A stretch of 64,000 nucleotides of DNA from Kribbella voronezhensis (GTDB taxonomy: Bacteria; Actinomycetota; Actinomycetes; Propionibacteriales; Kribbellaceae), in the NCBI RefSeq assembly GCF_004365175.1, contig NZ_SOCE01000001.1, positions 5,675,098 through 5,739,097 on the forward strand. Direction: 5' to 3'. The position numbers and the translations under genes were made by a program. The notes below the pieces were generated by a model. It was not told the origin of the DNA. It saw only the letters and a list, made by a program, of their open reading frames with translations, and searched no databases. How positions within the stretch are numbered: position 1 is the first letter of the stretch; every line of letters starts with the position of its first letter. Positions 34,307-43,174 of this stretch are shown in pieces.

Positions 34307-36931
34307 TCATGCGTTTGGGGGAGACCCGAACCGCCCCAGCACCAGCCGGGTGAGCTGGACCCGCGAATTGACCCCCAGCTTGCCGAACGCGGCCCGCAGA
34401 TGCGTGCCGACCGTACTCGCGGACAGCACGAGCTCCTCGGCCGCCGACCGGTTCGTATGCCCCTCCGCCACCAGCAGGGCCACCCGGCGCTCCATCGGCG
34501 TGAGCGCCTCCCAGCCGGTATCAGGCCGATGCTGTACTGCGGCCCACCGGCGTCGGCGCACCCCGGCTGCCTGCAGCACAGCCTGGACGCGGCCGGCCGC
34601 ACTGGTCGCCCCATGAGTCGTGTAGGACTCCAGTGCTCGCTCCAGCGTGGCTACACCGGTCGCACGGTCGCCCTGTTGCAGCTCGGCCCGTCCGTACAGT
34701 TCCTCGGCCCTTGCCAACAGCAACGGCCTGGTGGTCTCCCGTAGGAGTTCTATCGCCTTTGCGAGGCCAGCCCGGTCGTCTTCGTTGTACGCGGCAACCA
34801 CTTGCGCAGCGCCACGGAAACCCGGCGCGGGAGTGGCGTCGGCCTGCTCGGCAAGCAGATCCGCCGCCGCCTTCGCACTGCCGGGGTCTGTGACGGCAGC
34901 CTGCACCAGGACCTCCGTACGCTCCGGAAAGTCCAGCGGTACTGCGAGTAGGCGGGCCGCTGCGCTCGTGTCGCCGTCCGCGATCGCCAGCAGCGCCCGG
35001 ATTCCGTCGTCGGCGCCGGCCTGCTCTCGGGCCTCGGACAGGTGGCCCCTGAAAAGCGCTACCAACGCAAGGATCTGCCGGGCGACCGGCTCGGCCGAGT
35101 GATCGTTCAGCTCCGACATCCAGCGCAGCGCGGTCGTGGCCGCGTCGGCTGCGTCGAGAAGGTTGCCTGCGGCAAGTTCGAGTCGCGCACGGAGTACCGA
35201 CAGCTGCGGCGCCAGCCAGGAGTCGCCTGCGGTCAGCAACTCGCCCAGCCGCTTGAGCGCGCCGTCGAGATCGTCGACCTGGGCCCGGCAGAACAACTCG
35301 GCCAGCTCGATTCGCAGTACGGGCGGACTGCCGACCTCGGCCGTCGCGGTCGCCCGGGCTTGCGCGTAGTGGTCGCGCGCCACGCCGTACCGGCCGTCGG
35401 CCTGGGCTGCCGCACCTGCTGCCAGGAGCTGTACTGAGCGGGCTACTGGATCGTCCGTCTGGAAGGGATGCTCGACGCCGGCCAGGACGCGGTACGCCGT
35501 GAGGCGATCGGCCAGGTGCGGGGCAGCGCCCTCGATGGCGAGCTCAGCCCGGTCCAGCTGGCCGGTGGCCCATTGCTGGGGAGCCAGCCGGAGCCGGACC
35601 GAGGCTCTGAGGTCAGCTGACACAGGGCCTTGGAGCAGCACGGAACCGCTCAGTAGGTCATCGGCGAAGGCCTTGGCAGCGTCGTACCGGCCGCCGCGCA
35701 GCAGGATCTCGACGACATCCTCGCCGACCTCACTGCGCAGTGGGTGATCCGCCGGAGTGAGCTCGAACGTCTGCTGGATCACCTTGATGGCTGTGGTCGA
35801 CATCGTGGCCAGTAGCTCCTGCGCTGCCTTCCGCAGCGTGCCGATCGCCTCTACGTCACCCGGTGCAGCAGTAGCCAGCAGGTGCGGTGCTGCAGCGGCC
35901 GGACCACGCCCGGTCGCCAGTAGTTGGTTCGCGATCGCCCTGTGCAAGGCCCGCTGAGCAGAAGGCGGCACCTCAGCCAGTACTGCGGTACGCAGCAACT
36001 CGTGTCGGAACGACACCGTGGCGCCGCCGTCGGCCAGCAGGCCCGCCCGGATCGCCTCGTCCAGAGCGCCTGCCAGCTTGGCGATCGACTCCCTCATCAG
36101 CTCGGCCACATCTTCCAGCCGGAACTCGCTGCCGAAGACGGCCGCCGTACGCAACAGGTCGCGGCACAGCTCCGAAGTACTGGCCGTTCTGCGCCGGACG
36201 CCTTCCACCAGGCCGTCGGGGAGGCCTTCGTCGGTCAGGTAGAGCCCAGCGATGAGCTGCTCTGCCAAGAAGGGAACGCCTTGTACGCCGCCGAGTCGCA
36301 CGGACAGACTCGGGTCCACCGGGGCGTTCAGCCGGTCGGCCGCCAGTTCCAGAACGGCGTCGGTACTGAGCGGGGCGAGCTGGATCGAGTGCACGGGGAC
36401 CTGGTCGCGTACGGCGTCGATCAGCTGGTCGGTCATGCCACCCGGAGTGGGCCTGGTTGCCAGCAGCCACATCACCTTGCACTCGGACAACCTGGCGATG
36501 ACGACCCGCAGTACGAAGCTTGTCAGCGGGTCGGACCATTGGGCGTCGTCCAGGACGACCAGCGCCACCACACCTTGCAGGCGGCGGTTGATGAGGTCGG
36601 CCAGCCGCTCTGCGAGCCACAGCGGCTGGCCGTTGAGCGCAGCGAGCTCCAGGAACTGCTCGGTACTGATCAGCGGCTCAGGGCCGGCGCGGAGGGCCGG
36701 GGCGAGAGACGCGAGCGGGCTGATGTCGTCCGTCTGGTGAGCGGCCGCGGTAGCGACCAGTACGCCCTGTCGCTCGGCCTGCTCGACCGCGGCTCGGAGC
36801 AGGGCGGACTTGCCGATACCCGGTTCTCCCGTGACCACTGCGAGCGACGCTTTGCCGTCCTTCGCTGTCCGCAACGCATCCAGCAGACGGCCGAGCTCGG
36901 CCGAGCGCCCACGCAGCGGGTCCATGAGCAC
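34307..36931 (-). CDS. LuxR-family regulator with N-terminal ATPase (LAL/MalT-like)
   Basis: An 874-residue regulator. Residues about 5-250 hold an AAA-type ATPase (R-G-R-S-A-E-L, Walker A G-E-P-G-I-G-K-S-A-L-L, Walker B V-V-L-D-D-A-Q-W-S-D). A long alpha-helical TPR-like region follows, and a LuxR helix-turn-helix closes the protein (L-T-P-M-E-R-R-V-A-L-L-V-A-E-G-H-T-N, then S-T-V-G-T-H-L-R-A-A-F). LAL regulators respond to inducers and ATP to activate local gene clusters. The hydrolase pair starting 148 bases downstream is the nearest candidate target. Confidence 0.9.
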   Translation of the reverse strand: MLMDPLRGRSAELGRLLDALRTAKDGKASLAVVTGEPGIGKSALLRAAVEQAERQGVLVATAAAHQTDDISPLASLAPALRAGPEPLISTEQFLELAALNGQPLWLAERLADLINRRLQGVVALVVLDDAQWSDPLTSFVLRVVIARLSECKVMWLLATRPTPGGMTDQLIDAVRDQVPVHSIQLAPLSTDAVLELAADRLNAPVDPSLSVRLGGVQGVPFLAEQLIAGLYLTDEGLPDGLVEGVRRRTASTSELCRDLLRTAAVFGSEFRLEDVAELMRESIAKLAGALDEAIRAGLLADGGATVSFRHELLRTAVLAEVPPSAQRALHRAIANQLLATGRGPAAAAPHLLATAAPGDVEAIGTLRKAAQELLATMSTTAIKVIQQTFELTPADHPLRSEVGEDVVEILLRGGRYDAAKAFADDLLSGSVLLQGPVSADLRASVRLRLAPQQWATGQLDRAELAIEGAAPHLADRLTAYRVLAGVEHPFQTDDPVARSVQLLAAGAAAQADGRYGVARDHYAQARATATAEVGSPPVLRIELAELFCRAQVDDLDGALKRLGELLTAGDSWLAPQLSVLRARLELAAGNLLDAADAATTALRWMSELNDHSAEPVARQILALVALFRGHLSEAREQAGADDGIRALLAIADGDTSAAARLLAVPLDFPERTEVLVQAAVTDPGSAKAAADLLAEQADATPAPGFRGAAQVVAAYNEDDRAGLAKAIELLRETTRPLLLARAEELYGRAELQQGDRATGVATLERALESYTTHGATSAAGRVQAVLQAAGVRRRRWAAVQHRPDTGWEALTPMERRVALLVAEGHTNRSAAEELVLSASTVGTHLRAAFGKLGVNSRVQLTRLVLGRFGSPPNA

Positions 36932-36942
36932 TTTCTACCAGG

Positions 36943-38208
36943 TCAGGTACAGCGTCGGAGGGCAAGAAGTGCGTAGGCGCGAGCGCAGTGGAGGACGTCG
37001 GCGAGCGCGACGTGCTCATCGACCGCGTGGGCGTAGCGGACGTCACCTGGGCCGTACTGGAGTGTGGGGATGCCTGCGCCCGTGTACTGGCGGAGGTCCG
37101 ACCCGTACGGGCCGCCCATCACGTCGGGCGTCTCGTCGGCTCCGGAATCAGTTGCCGCTCGCAAGATGTCGTCGAGCAGCGGGTCGCCCTCCGGCAGCAG
37201 GCCGGACGCGAACACCCCACCTGGCCAGCTGACCTGGACCGGGTGATCGCGCAACCACGCGTCCTTGGCGCAGGCCTCGGCGATGGCTTCTTCGAACGCC
37301 AGCCGCGCCTCGGCGACCGGCTCACCCAGCCGTACGCCGTACCGGCCCTCCGCCACGAGCAGATCGGGCACGGTGCTGGCCCAGTCGCCGGCGTGGACAG
37401 TGCCGACCGACAACGGGTTCGCCAGGTCGAGGTGCTTCAGCAGGGGATGCGGATCGCGGTTGCGCTCGGCCTCCAGCGCCTGCAGCGCGCGGTGGATCGG
37501 CTCGAACTTCTCGATCGCGCTGACGCCTCGGGTCCTGGTCGAGCCGTGCGTCGCCAGGCCGGTGAGTTCCAGCCGGAAGGTCAGCGAGCCCGCGTTCGCC
37601 GGGATCACGCCGCCGGCGGTCGGCTCCGCGATCAGGCAGGCCTCGCCGGTGTGACCACGCTTCAACGTGGCGAACGCGCCGACGCCGCCGTCCTCCTCGC
37701 CCACCACCGTGTGCACGGCCAGCGGCTTCTTCAGGGAGACGCCGGTGGCAGCGATCGCGGCGACGGCTCCGAAGATGGCGGCGACGCCTGCCTTCATGTC
37801 ACAGGTCCCGCGGCCCCACATGATGCCGTCGCTGATGCGCGCCGAGAACGGATCACCGTCCGGCCACAGGCTCGCGTCACCGGTCGGGACCACGTCCGTG
37901 TGACCGTTCAGGATCAGACCCGGTGTGGTCGCGCCGTCGCCGCCGAGTGTGCCCACGCAGCCCCACGCCTCGGATCGCTCGACCTCCATGCCGGGGAAGT
38001 CGGCGTCCGCGGTGATCGACGGCAGGTCGATCTCCCAGTGGTCGACCGTCAGCCCCAGGTCTCGCAGCCGGTCCGCACACCAGGTCTGGACGTCGACCTC
38101 GGCCGCGGTGCCGTCGACGCTGGGAATGCGGATCAAGGTTCGCAGCTCGTCGACGATCCGCTCGTCGTCGACGGCGGCCAGCACGGCCTGTTCGATCTCG
38201 GAGGTCAT
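36943..38208 (-). CDS. M20 family metallopeptidase (ArgE/DapE-like)
   Basis: A 421-residue di-zinc hydrolase. Ligand motifs: N-G-H-T-D-V-V-P, then W-G-R-G-T-C-D-M-K-A-G, then V-G-E-E-D-G-G and a C-terminal Y-A-H-A-V-D-E-H-V. The family includes acetylornithine deacetylase, succinyl-diaminopimelate desuccinylase and dipeptidases; this divergent gene stands outside any arg or dap cluster. ATG at 38208 is used because the family N-terminus begins there; the frame is open to 38247. Confidence 0.88.
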   Translation of the reverse strand: MTSEIEQAVLAAVDDERIVDELRTLIRIPSVDGTAAEVDVQTWCADRLRDLGLTVDHWEIDLPSITADADFPGMEVERSEAWGCVGTLGGDGATTPGLILNGHTDVVPTGDASLWPDGDPFSARISDGIMWGRGTCDMKAGVAAIFGAVAAIAATGVSLKKPLAVHTVVGEEDGGVGAFATLKRGHTGEACLIAEPTAGGVIPANAGSLTFRLELTGLATHGSTRTRGVSAIEKFEPIHRALQALEAERNRDPHPLLKHLDLANPLSVGTVHAGDWASTVPDLLVAEGRYGVRLGEPVAEARLAFEEAIAEACAKDAWLRDHPVQVSWPGGVFASGLLPEGDPLLDDILRAATDSGADETPDVMGGPYGSDLRQYTGAGIPTLQYGPGDVRYAHAVDEHVALADVLHCARAYALLALRRCT

Positions 38209-38510
38209 CTTTCGGTCTCCCGCTCCATCGGCCGACGGTCTGAGCACGGCGACCTGCCTTCGGTCGCGCTCCGCAGCCGGCTGCCGGTCCAGCCGTCAGG
38301 TCCGGGCTCGGCTGCACCCTACACGCGGTCTGCCGGTCCGCGGCACCCACCGAACGCCCGTCAACCGGCCTGCCCGATCGGCCGACGAAGTCCACCCGAT
38401 CAGCCGACAGCACGGCTCTGTGATCACTGTCACTCTTCGTGATGACGGTCCGCCCTGGACCGGAGCGAACGCGAACTTCGGATCCCCTCACCGGGGAGAG
38501 GAGAACCATC
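38209..38510. other. Divergent intergenic region, no gene seen
   Basis: This 302-base gap separates the M20 peptidase from the exported-protein operon. It contains a short GTGATCAC palindrome (38420-38427) and a GAGAGGAGAA ribosome-binding site before 38511. No convincing -10/-35 pair or RNA gene was recognised. Confidence 0.5.
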
Positions 38511-38969
38511 ATGCGGAACAAGAAGAAGATCATCCTGGCGGGCGTCGCCGTAGCCGTCATCGGCGCCGGCTCAGCCTTCGCCTACTGGACCAACATTGGT
38601 TCGGGTAACGGCACCGGTACCACCGGCACGAACGCCGCCATCTCGGTGAGTCAGACGAGCGTGGTCACCGAGCTCGCACCCGGTGCGCCGGCGCAGGCGT
38701 TGTCCGGCACCTTCACCAACACCAACAACACCCCGGTGTACGTCGAGAAGGTCTCTGTCTCGATCGATCCCGGCTTCAGCAAGCGGGCCGACTCGACCAA
38801 GCCCGCCTGCACCGCCGCCGACTTCACGCTGGTGCAGCCGACTGCCACCAACGCGGAGGTCATCACGGGGGCCACCTGGTCAGGCGGCTCCATCGCCATG
38901 ATCAACAGCCCGGCCAACCAGGACAACTGCAAGGGCGTCACGGTTCCGCTGGTCTACAGCAGCAACTAG
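38511..38969 (+). CDS. Exported protein with SipW/TasA-like N-terminus
   Basis: A 152-residue protein. After M-R-N-K-K-K and a hydrophobic stretch comes G-S-A-F-A-Y-W-T-N-I-G-S-G-N-G, which resembles the N-termini of TasA/camelysin-type proteins processed by SipW-class signal peptidases. The mature part has two cysteines and ends N-Q-D-N-C-K-G-V-T-V-P-L-V-Y-S. That C-terminal module recurs at the end of the next gene's product (N-Q-D-G-C-K-G-A-T-L-T-L-A-Y-S). GAGAGGAGAA precedes the ATG. It is the first gene of a four-gene exported-protein run; a surface or matrix component is plausible. Confidence 0.7.
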   Translation: MRNKKKIILAGVAVAVIGAGSAFAYWTNIGSGNGTGTTGTNAAISVSQTSVVTELAPGAPAQALSGTFTNTNNTPVYVEKVSVSIDPGFSKRADSTKPACTAADFTLVQPTATNAEVITGATWSGGSIAMINSPANQDNCKGVTVPLVYSSN

Positions 38970-39067
38970 TTCTCCTCGCGTTCTCGGGGCCGGGTGGGGG
39001 GAGCTCGCCCGGCCCGTGAACGCCGCAGTGTTTCCAGGCCGAACCAGTTGAAAGGAGTGAGGTCCAG

Positions 39068-40207
39068 ATGTCGCCCAGGCGAGTGTTTCCCGCCCTACGG
39101 TCCGCAAGCGCCGCCACGAAACTCTTCCTGGTCGGGCTGCTGTTGCTGCTGACCGCGGCCGGTGTCGCGTACGGCGCCCAGCCGGCCAAACCGGGCCTCA
39201 CCCTCGGAATCTCACCCGCCAGCCAGTCCATCACCCGCGGCACGGCCGCCACCTACACCGTGGCAATGACGTCGACCGGCGGGTTCACCGGCAAAGTGAC
39301 GCTGACCGCTACCGGGTTGCCCAGCGGAGCTTCGGCAGCCTTCAGCCCGTCTTCGGTCACGTTGACCTCCGGCAGCACCGGAACTGCGACCCTGACCGTC
39401 AGCACGACGTCGAGTACGCCGATCGCGTCCAGCACGATCACGATCAAGGGCACCAGCGGCAGCGTGAGCGGTACGGTCTCCGCCGGCCTGACTGTCAATG
39501 CGCCCCTGTCGAGCGCCTTGTCGATGAGCGCGACGCCGGCCTCGGTCACCATGGCGCCGGGTTCCACGGCTGTGTTCACGATCCAGCTGACTCGCACGAA
39601 CTTCCCCGGCTCGGTGACGTTCGCAGTACTGGGCGGCCTGCCCTCCGGGGCGACGGCGGCCTTCACGCCGAACCCGACGACCGGGAACTCTTCATCACTG
39701 CAGATCACCACGCCCGCGACGGCGGCCGACGGCAGCTTCACCTTGTACCTGGTGGGCTCCGGTAAGGACCCGGGCGGCACCACGCGGTACGCCTATGCGA
39801 GCGTCGGTTTGGTCATCGCCAAGGCCGGCAACCCGTTCACCATCTCGGGGAACCTGTCTGGCGCACTGGCGCCCGGCCTGTCCCGCCCGCTGGATCTCAC
39901 GCTCGCCAACCCGAACAAGAAGCCGCTGTCCGTCACCAACCTGACTGTGACGGTGAAGACGGTGACGCGGACGGCGTACGCGATCGCTCACAACCAGCCG
40001 TGTACGACGGCGGACTACGCGGTCACGCAGTACAGCGGCTCTTATCCGCTCACTGTCCCAGGCAACGGCAGTGCATCACTGTCCAGCCTAGGTGTCAGCA
40101 CCTCTGCCCGACCGAAGGTGTCCATGCTCAACACCGCACTGAACCAGGACGGCTGCAAGGGCGCCACTCTGACGCTCGCCTACTCCGGCTCAGGACAGGG
40201 GAGCTGA
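39068..40207 (+). CDS. Exported Ig-like domain protein with shared C-terminal module
   Basis: A 379-residue protein with a membrane-targeting segment (about residues 17-38, L-F-L-V-G-L-L-L-L-L-T-A-A-G-V-A-Y-G). Two Ig-like sandwich domains follow (about 45-140 and 145-245), each opening with S-P-A-S-Q-S-I-T-R-G or similar and including the G-L-P-S-G-A-(S/T)-A-A-F motif of bacterial surface Ig repeats. Residues about 255-375 match the whole mature part of the preceding gene, including the Cys pair and the C-K-G element. No sortase signal is seen. It lies 98 bases after its neighbour and 3 before the next. Confidence 0.75.
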   Translation: MSPRRVFPALRSASAATKLFLVGLLLLLTAAGVAYGAQPAKPGLTLGISPASQSITRGTAATYTVAMTSTGGFTGKVTLTATGLPSGASAAFSPSSVTLTSGSTGTATLTVSTTSSTPIASSTITIKGTSGSVSGTVSAGLTVNAPLSSALSMSATPASVTMAPGSTAVFTIQLTRTNFPGSVTFAVLGGLPSGATAAFTPNPTTGNSSSLQITTPATAADGSFTLYLVGSGKDPGGTTRYAYASVGLVIAKAGNPFTISGNLSGALAPGLSRPLDLTLANPNKKPLSVTNLTVTVKTVTRTAYAIAHNQPCTTADYAVTQYSGSYPLTVPGNGSASLSSLGVSTSARPKVSMLNTALNQDGCKGATLTLAYSGSGQGS

Positions 40208-40210
40208 ACC

Positions 40211-41302
40211 ATGATCCGCAGACGCTTGCTCCTCCTGCTCGCCACCACCGTCGCCCTGCTGACGGCGGCCGGCGTCGCCCTCGCCTTCTGGACCACGAGT
40301 GGCACCGGCGCAGGCAGCGCAATGACAGGCACCCTGGCACCACCGACAAACGTCACCGCCGTAGCAACACCGGGCAGTGGCACGGTCCCCGTCAGTTGGA
40401 GCGCATCCAGCCAGGCGACCGGCTACTACGTCCTCCGCATCCGCAACAGCGACAGCTCATCCACCGCGGCCTGCGGCACTTCTGCTGCACAACCGACGAC
40501 TGCCATCTCTTGTGACGACCTCGCTGTGGCCGACGGCATCTACCACTACGTCGTCATCGCAGTACGAGGCAGCTGGACGGCCACCAGCGCATCGAGCAAC
40601 GACGTAACCGTCAACAACACCAGGCCCGCAGTCACGGTCAACCAAGCAGCCGGCCAAACCGACCCGACCAAGACCGCCCCCATCAACTTCACCGCCGTCT
40701 TCACCACCCCAGTCACCGACTTCACCAGCGCCGACGTCACCCTGACTGCCGGCACCGCGACCGTCACCGGAAGCGGTACGACGTACAACATCGCAGTAAG
40801 CGGGCTGACCAGCAGCGGGAGTGTCACCGCGTCGATCGCCGCCAACACCGTGCACGACGCAGCAGGCGCAGGCAACACCGCGTCAACCAGCACAGACAAC
40901 ACAGTCACGTACGACGTAACACCACCCACCGCCCCCGCGCCGGGCGCCACTGCAACCACCGTCTTCGGCACCAACCCGCTCTACGTCAACAACGAACCAG
41001 TAATCCTCACCGATGCGGCAACGGATGCGCACTCGGCGGTCGCCTCAGTCACCTACTACTACTGCCCGGGCTCCACCGGCACCTGCACGACCGGAACGTC
41101 GATCGGAACCTCGACAACCGCGGCCGGCAACTTCGCATTCAACACCAACGCACCTCTCGTCGGTACAGACGGCCCGTACCGAGTAGTCGCAGTAGCCACC
41201 GACACCGCAGGCAACACCAGCGCACCGAGCGCGGCAACGCCCATCTCCGTAGACACCACCCCACCCACCGTCACCCGCCCGACTGTGAACGGACACTCCT
41301 GA
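40211..41302 (+). CDS. Exported FN3/Ig-like protein with SipW-like N-terminus
   Basis: A 363-residue protein. The N-terminus R-R-R-L-L-L-L-L...G-V-A-L-A-F-W-T-T-S-G-T-G-A-G-S-A again resembles SipW-type substrates. A fibronectin type III-like domain (about 45-130) is followed by a Bap-type Ig-like domain (about 135-235) and a C-terminal module (about 245-350) with Y-Y-Y-C-P-G-S-T-G-T-C-T, shared with the following gene. The composition is Thr/Ser/Ala-rich. Spacing of 3 bases upstream and a one-base overlap downstream point to one operon. Confidence 0.75.
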   Translation: MIRRRLLLLLATTVALLTAAGVALAFWTTSGTGAGSAMTGTLAPPTNVTAVATPGSGTVPVSWSASSQATGYYVLRIRNSDSSSTAACGTSAAQPTTAISCDDLAVADGIYHYVVIAVRGSWTATSASSNDVTVNNTRPAVTVNQAAGQTDPTKTAPINFTAVFTTPVTDFTSADVTLTAGTATVTGSGTTYNIAVSGLTSSGSVTASIAANTVHDAAGAGNTASTSTDNTVTYDVTPPTAPAPGATATTVFGTNPLYVNNEPVILTDAATDAHSAVASVTYYYCPGSTGTCTTGTSIGTSTTAAGNFAFNTNAPLVGTDGPYRVVAVATDTAGNTSAPSAATPISVDTTPPTVTRPTVNGHS

Positions 41303-43125
41303 TGACCGCCTTCAACACCCGCCGCCGCCTGACCTGGCTGATCGCGGCTCTAGTGACAACGCTCATCGGAGTGACGGTCGGCATCATCAACAGCACCTCG
41401 TCCTTCGCCGCCAGCTCGGCCGGAAGCGGCGACGGCACGATGGGGGTCAGTCCGGCCTCGGTTGTCGCAGGATCGACCGGCAATCAGTTGGTTTTCACCT
41501 TCACGGCCCCGAACGGTAAAGACTTCGCTGCGGGTTCTTTGGTGACGTTGACTGTGCAAGCGGGGTGGACGCCGCCTACTACGACTCCCGGCGACGCTGG
41601 CTACACAACGGCTGCTGCCGGATCCGGCAGCAGCTGTGCGCCTGGCGCCCCTTCGATCGCTGGAGGAAGCGGGTCGTGGACGATCACTGTTTCGCACTCC
41701 TGCCAGGCGGGAGCCTCGTTCACCATCAATTACGGAACGGGGTCGAACGCGACTCATGTCACTGCTCCGACACTCGCGCAACCATCGATCTTCACTTCGG
41801 CGTCTCGCGCAGGAATAACCGGGACGGCCGTCAACCTGGCCGGCCAGCCACAGGTGTCTGTGGGTCCAGCTGCTGCAGCGGCGTTGGTATTCACCACTTC
41901 GCCGAGCACTTCGGCTGTCGGCGTGGCGTTTGCTACTCAGCCGAAGTTGACCGTCGTAGATGCCTTCGGCAACACCGTTACGAACGACAACTCTGTGGTG
42001 ACCCTTTCCATCACGACAGGCACCCCGACCAACGGTGGCCCTGGAGCGCTGTCTGCCTGTACGCAGAGCGAGACCAACGGGGTAATCGCCTTCGCAGGCT
42101 GCAAGATCTCAACTTCAGGCACGGCCTACAAGCTGCATGCGGTCGACGGCTCCATGACCGCAGTAGACAGCGCTGCATTCAATATCACTGCTGGGACCGC
42201 CAGTAAGCTTGCTTACACCACATCGCCTCCGTCAACCGGTGCAGCCGGGTCGGCACTGTCCGACTTCCGGGTGTCCGTGCAGGATGCCGCCGGTAACACC
42301 GTCACCACAGGCAATGGCTCGGTCGACACGATCAGCTTGTCTATCGCCAGTGGACCGGTCGGTGGTGCCATCAACTCGACGTCTTCGACCTACACCAACG
42401 TTACTGCGATCGGTGGTGTCGCGACCTTCAGCGGAATCGTCTTCAACACCCCCGGAACCTACACACTGAAGGCTTCGGACACGACGGCCGGTCGTACGGG
42501 GCTCACCACAGTCACCAGTGGGTCGATCCAGATCAGTGCGGGAGCCGCGAGCAAGTTGGTCTTCATACAAGGGCCGTCGTCTGTGTTTGCCGGCGGAGTT
42601 ATGACACCTGCGGTGACCGTGCAGTTGCAGGATTCGAGTGGGAATGCGGTTGGTACGTCGGGGGTGAGCGTGACGCTGGCGTTGTCTGCTGGAGGGATCG
42701 GTGCCGGGGCGACCGCGGCTACGGATGCCTCGGGGCGGGCGACGTTCAGCGGAGTCGTTATCGATACCGCGGCTGCTGGGCTCACGATGACGGCGTCGGC
42801 TAGTGGGATGGCGGCCGCGCCGGCGTTGGGGACGTTTGATGTGACTGTTGCTGTTAGCAACGGTGCGGCACTGACCGAGACAGCGAGTGATGCCGGGGCC
42901 GGGGTGAAGTCGGTGGCGTACTACTACTGCGCGGGGTATACCGGTGCTTGCACCAGCGCTAACTGGACATTGATCAACAGCTCGACCAGCGCTGCTGGGA
43001 ACTACCTCGTGAATTGGAGTGGGCAGCCGGGTAACGGGGCGTACCGGGTTGTGGTGGTGGGGACGGACAACGTCAACTACGTGAGTCAGGCGAGTGCGTC
43101 TATCCCGGTGACCGTGAGCAACTGA
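41302..43125 (+). CDS. Large exported multi-Ig-like surface protein
   Basis: A 607-residue protein. A signal or anchor segment (about residues 8-36) is followed by a beta-rich domain with Cys residues (about 40-190). Three repeats of an invasin/Big-type fold follow, opening V-F-T-T-S-P, L-A-Y-T-T-S-P-P and L-V-F-I-Q-G-P-S and containing V-x-D-x-x-G-N-x-V. The C-terminus (about 520-607) repeats the Y-Y-Y-C-A-G-Y-T-G-A-C-T module of the previous gene. There is no LPxTG motif. Codon third positions look less G/C-biased than in neighbouring genes. The role is most likely adhesive or structural; exact function unknown. Confidence 0.75.
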   Translation: MTAFNTRRRLTWLIAALVTTLIGVTVGIINSTSSFAASSAGSGDGTMGVSPASVVAGSTGNQLVFTFTAPNGKDFAAGSLVTLTVQAGWTPPTTTPGDAGYTTAAAGSGSSCAPGAPSIAGGSGSWTITVSHSCQAGASFTINYGTGSNATHVTAPTLAQPSIFTSASRAGITGTAVNLAGQPQVSVGPAAAAALVFTTSPSTSAVGVAFATQPKLTVVDAFGNTVTNDNSVVTLSITTGTPTNGGPGALSACTQSETNGVIAFAGCKISTSGTAYKLHAVDGSMTAVDSAAFNITAGTASKLAYTTSPPSTGAAGSALSDFRVSVQDAAGNTVTTGNGSVDTISLSIASGPVGGAINSTSSTYTNVTAIGGVATFSGIVFNTPGTYTLKASDTTAGRTGLTTVTSGSIQISAGAASKLVFIQGPSSVFAGGVMTPAVTVQLQDSSGNAVGTSGVSVTLALSAGGIGAGATAATDASGRATFSGVVIDTAAAGLTMTASASGMAAAPALGTFDVTVAVSNGAALTETASDAGAGVKSVAYYYCAGYTGACTSANWTLINSSTSAAGNYLVNWSGQPGNGAYRVVVVGTDNVNYVSQASASIPVTVSN

Positions 43126-43127
43126 GG

Positions 43128-43167
43128 CCCGGCCAGTTCCCTCGGGGTGCCGGGGGAACTGGCCGGG
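43128..43167. terminator. Bidirectional terminator, 14-bp stem
   Basis: Bases 43128-43141 pair with 43154-43167 without mismatch around a 12-base loop, between the convergent exported-protein operon and aspS. Confidence 0.85.
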
Positions 43168-43174
43168 GTTTGGG

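Noticed and set aside
38420-38427. GTGATCAC palindrome upstream of the exported operon
   Set aside because: Only 8 bases long and expected by chance at this rate; no promoter element is placed consistently with it.
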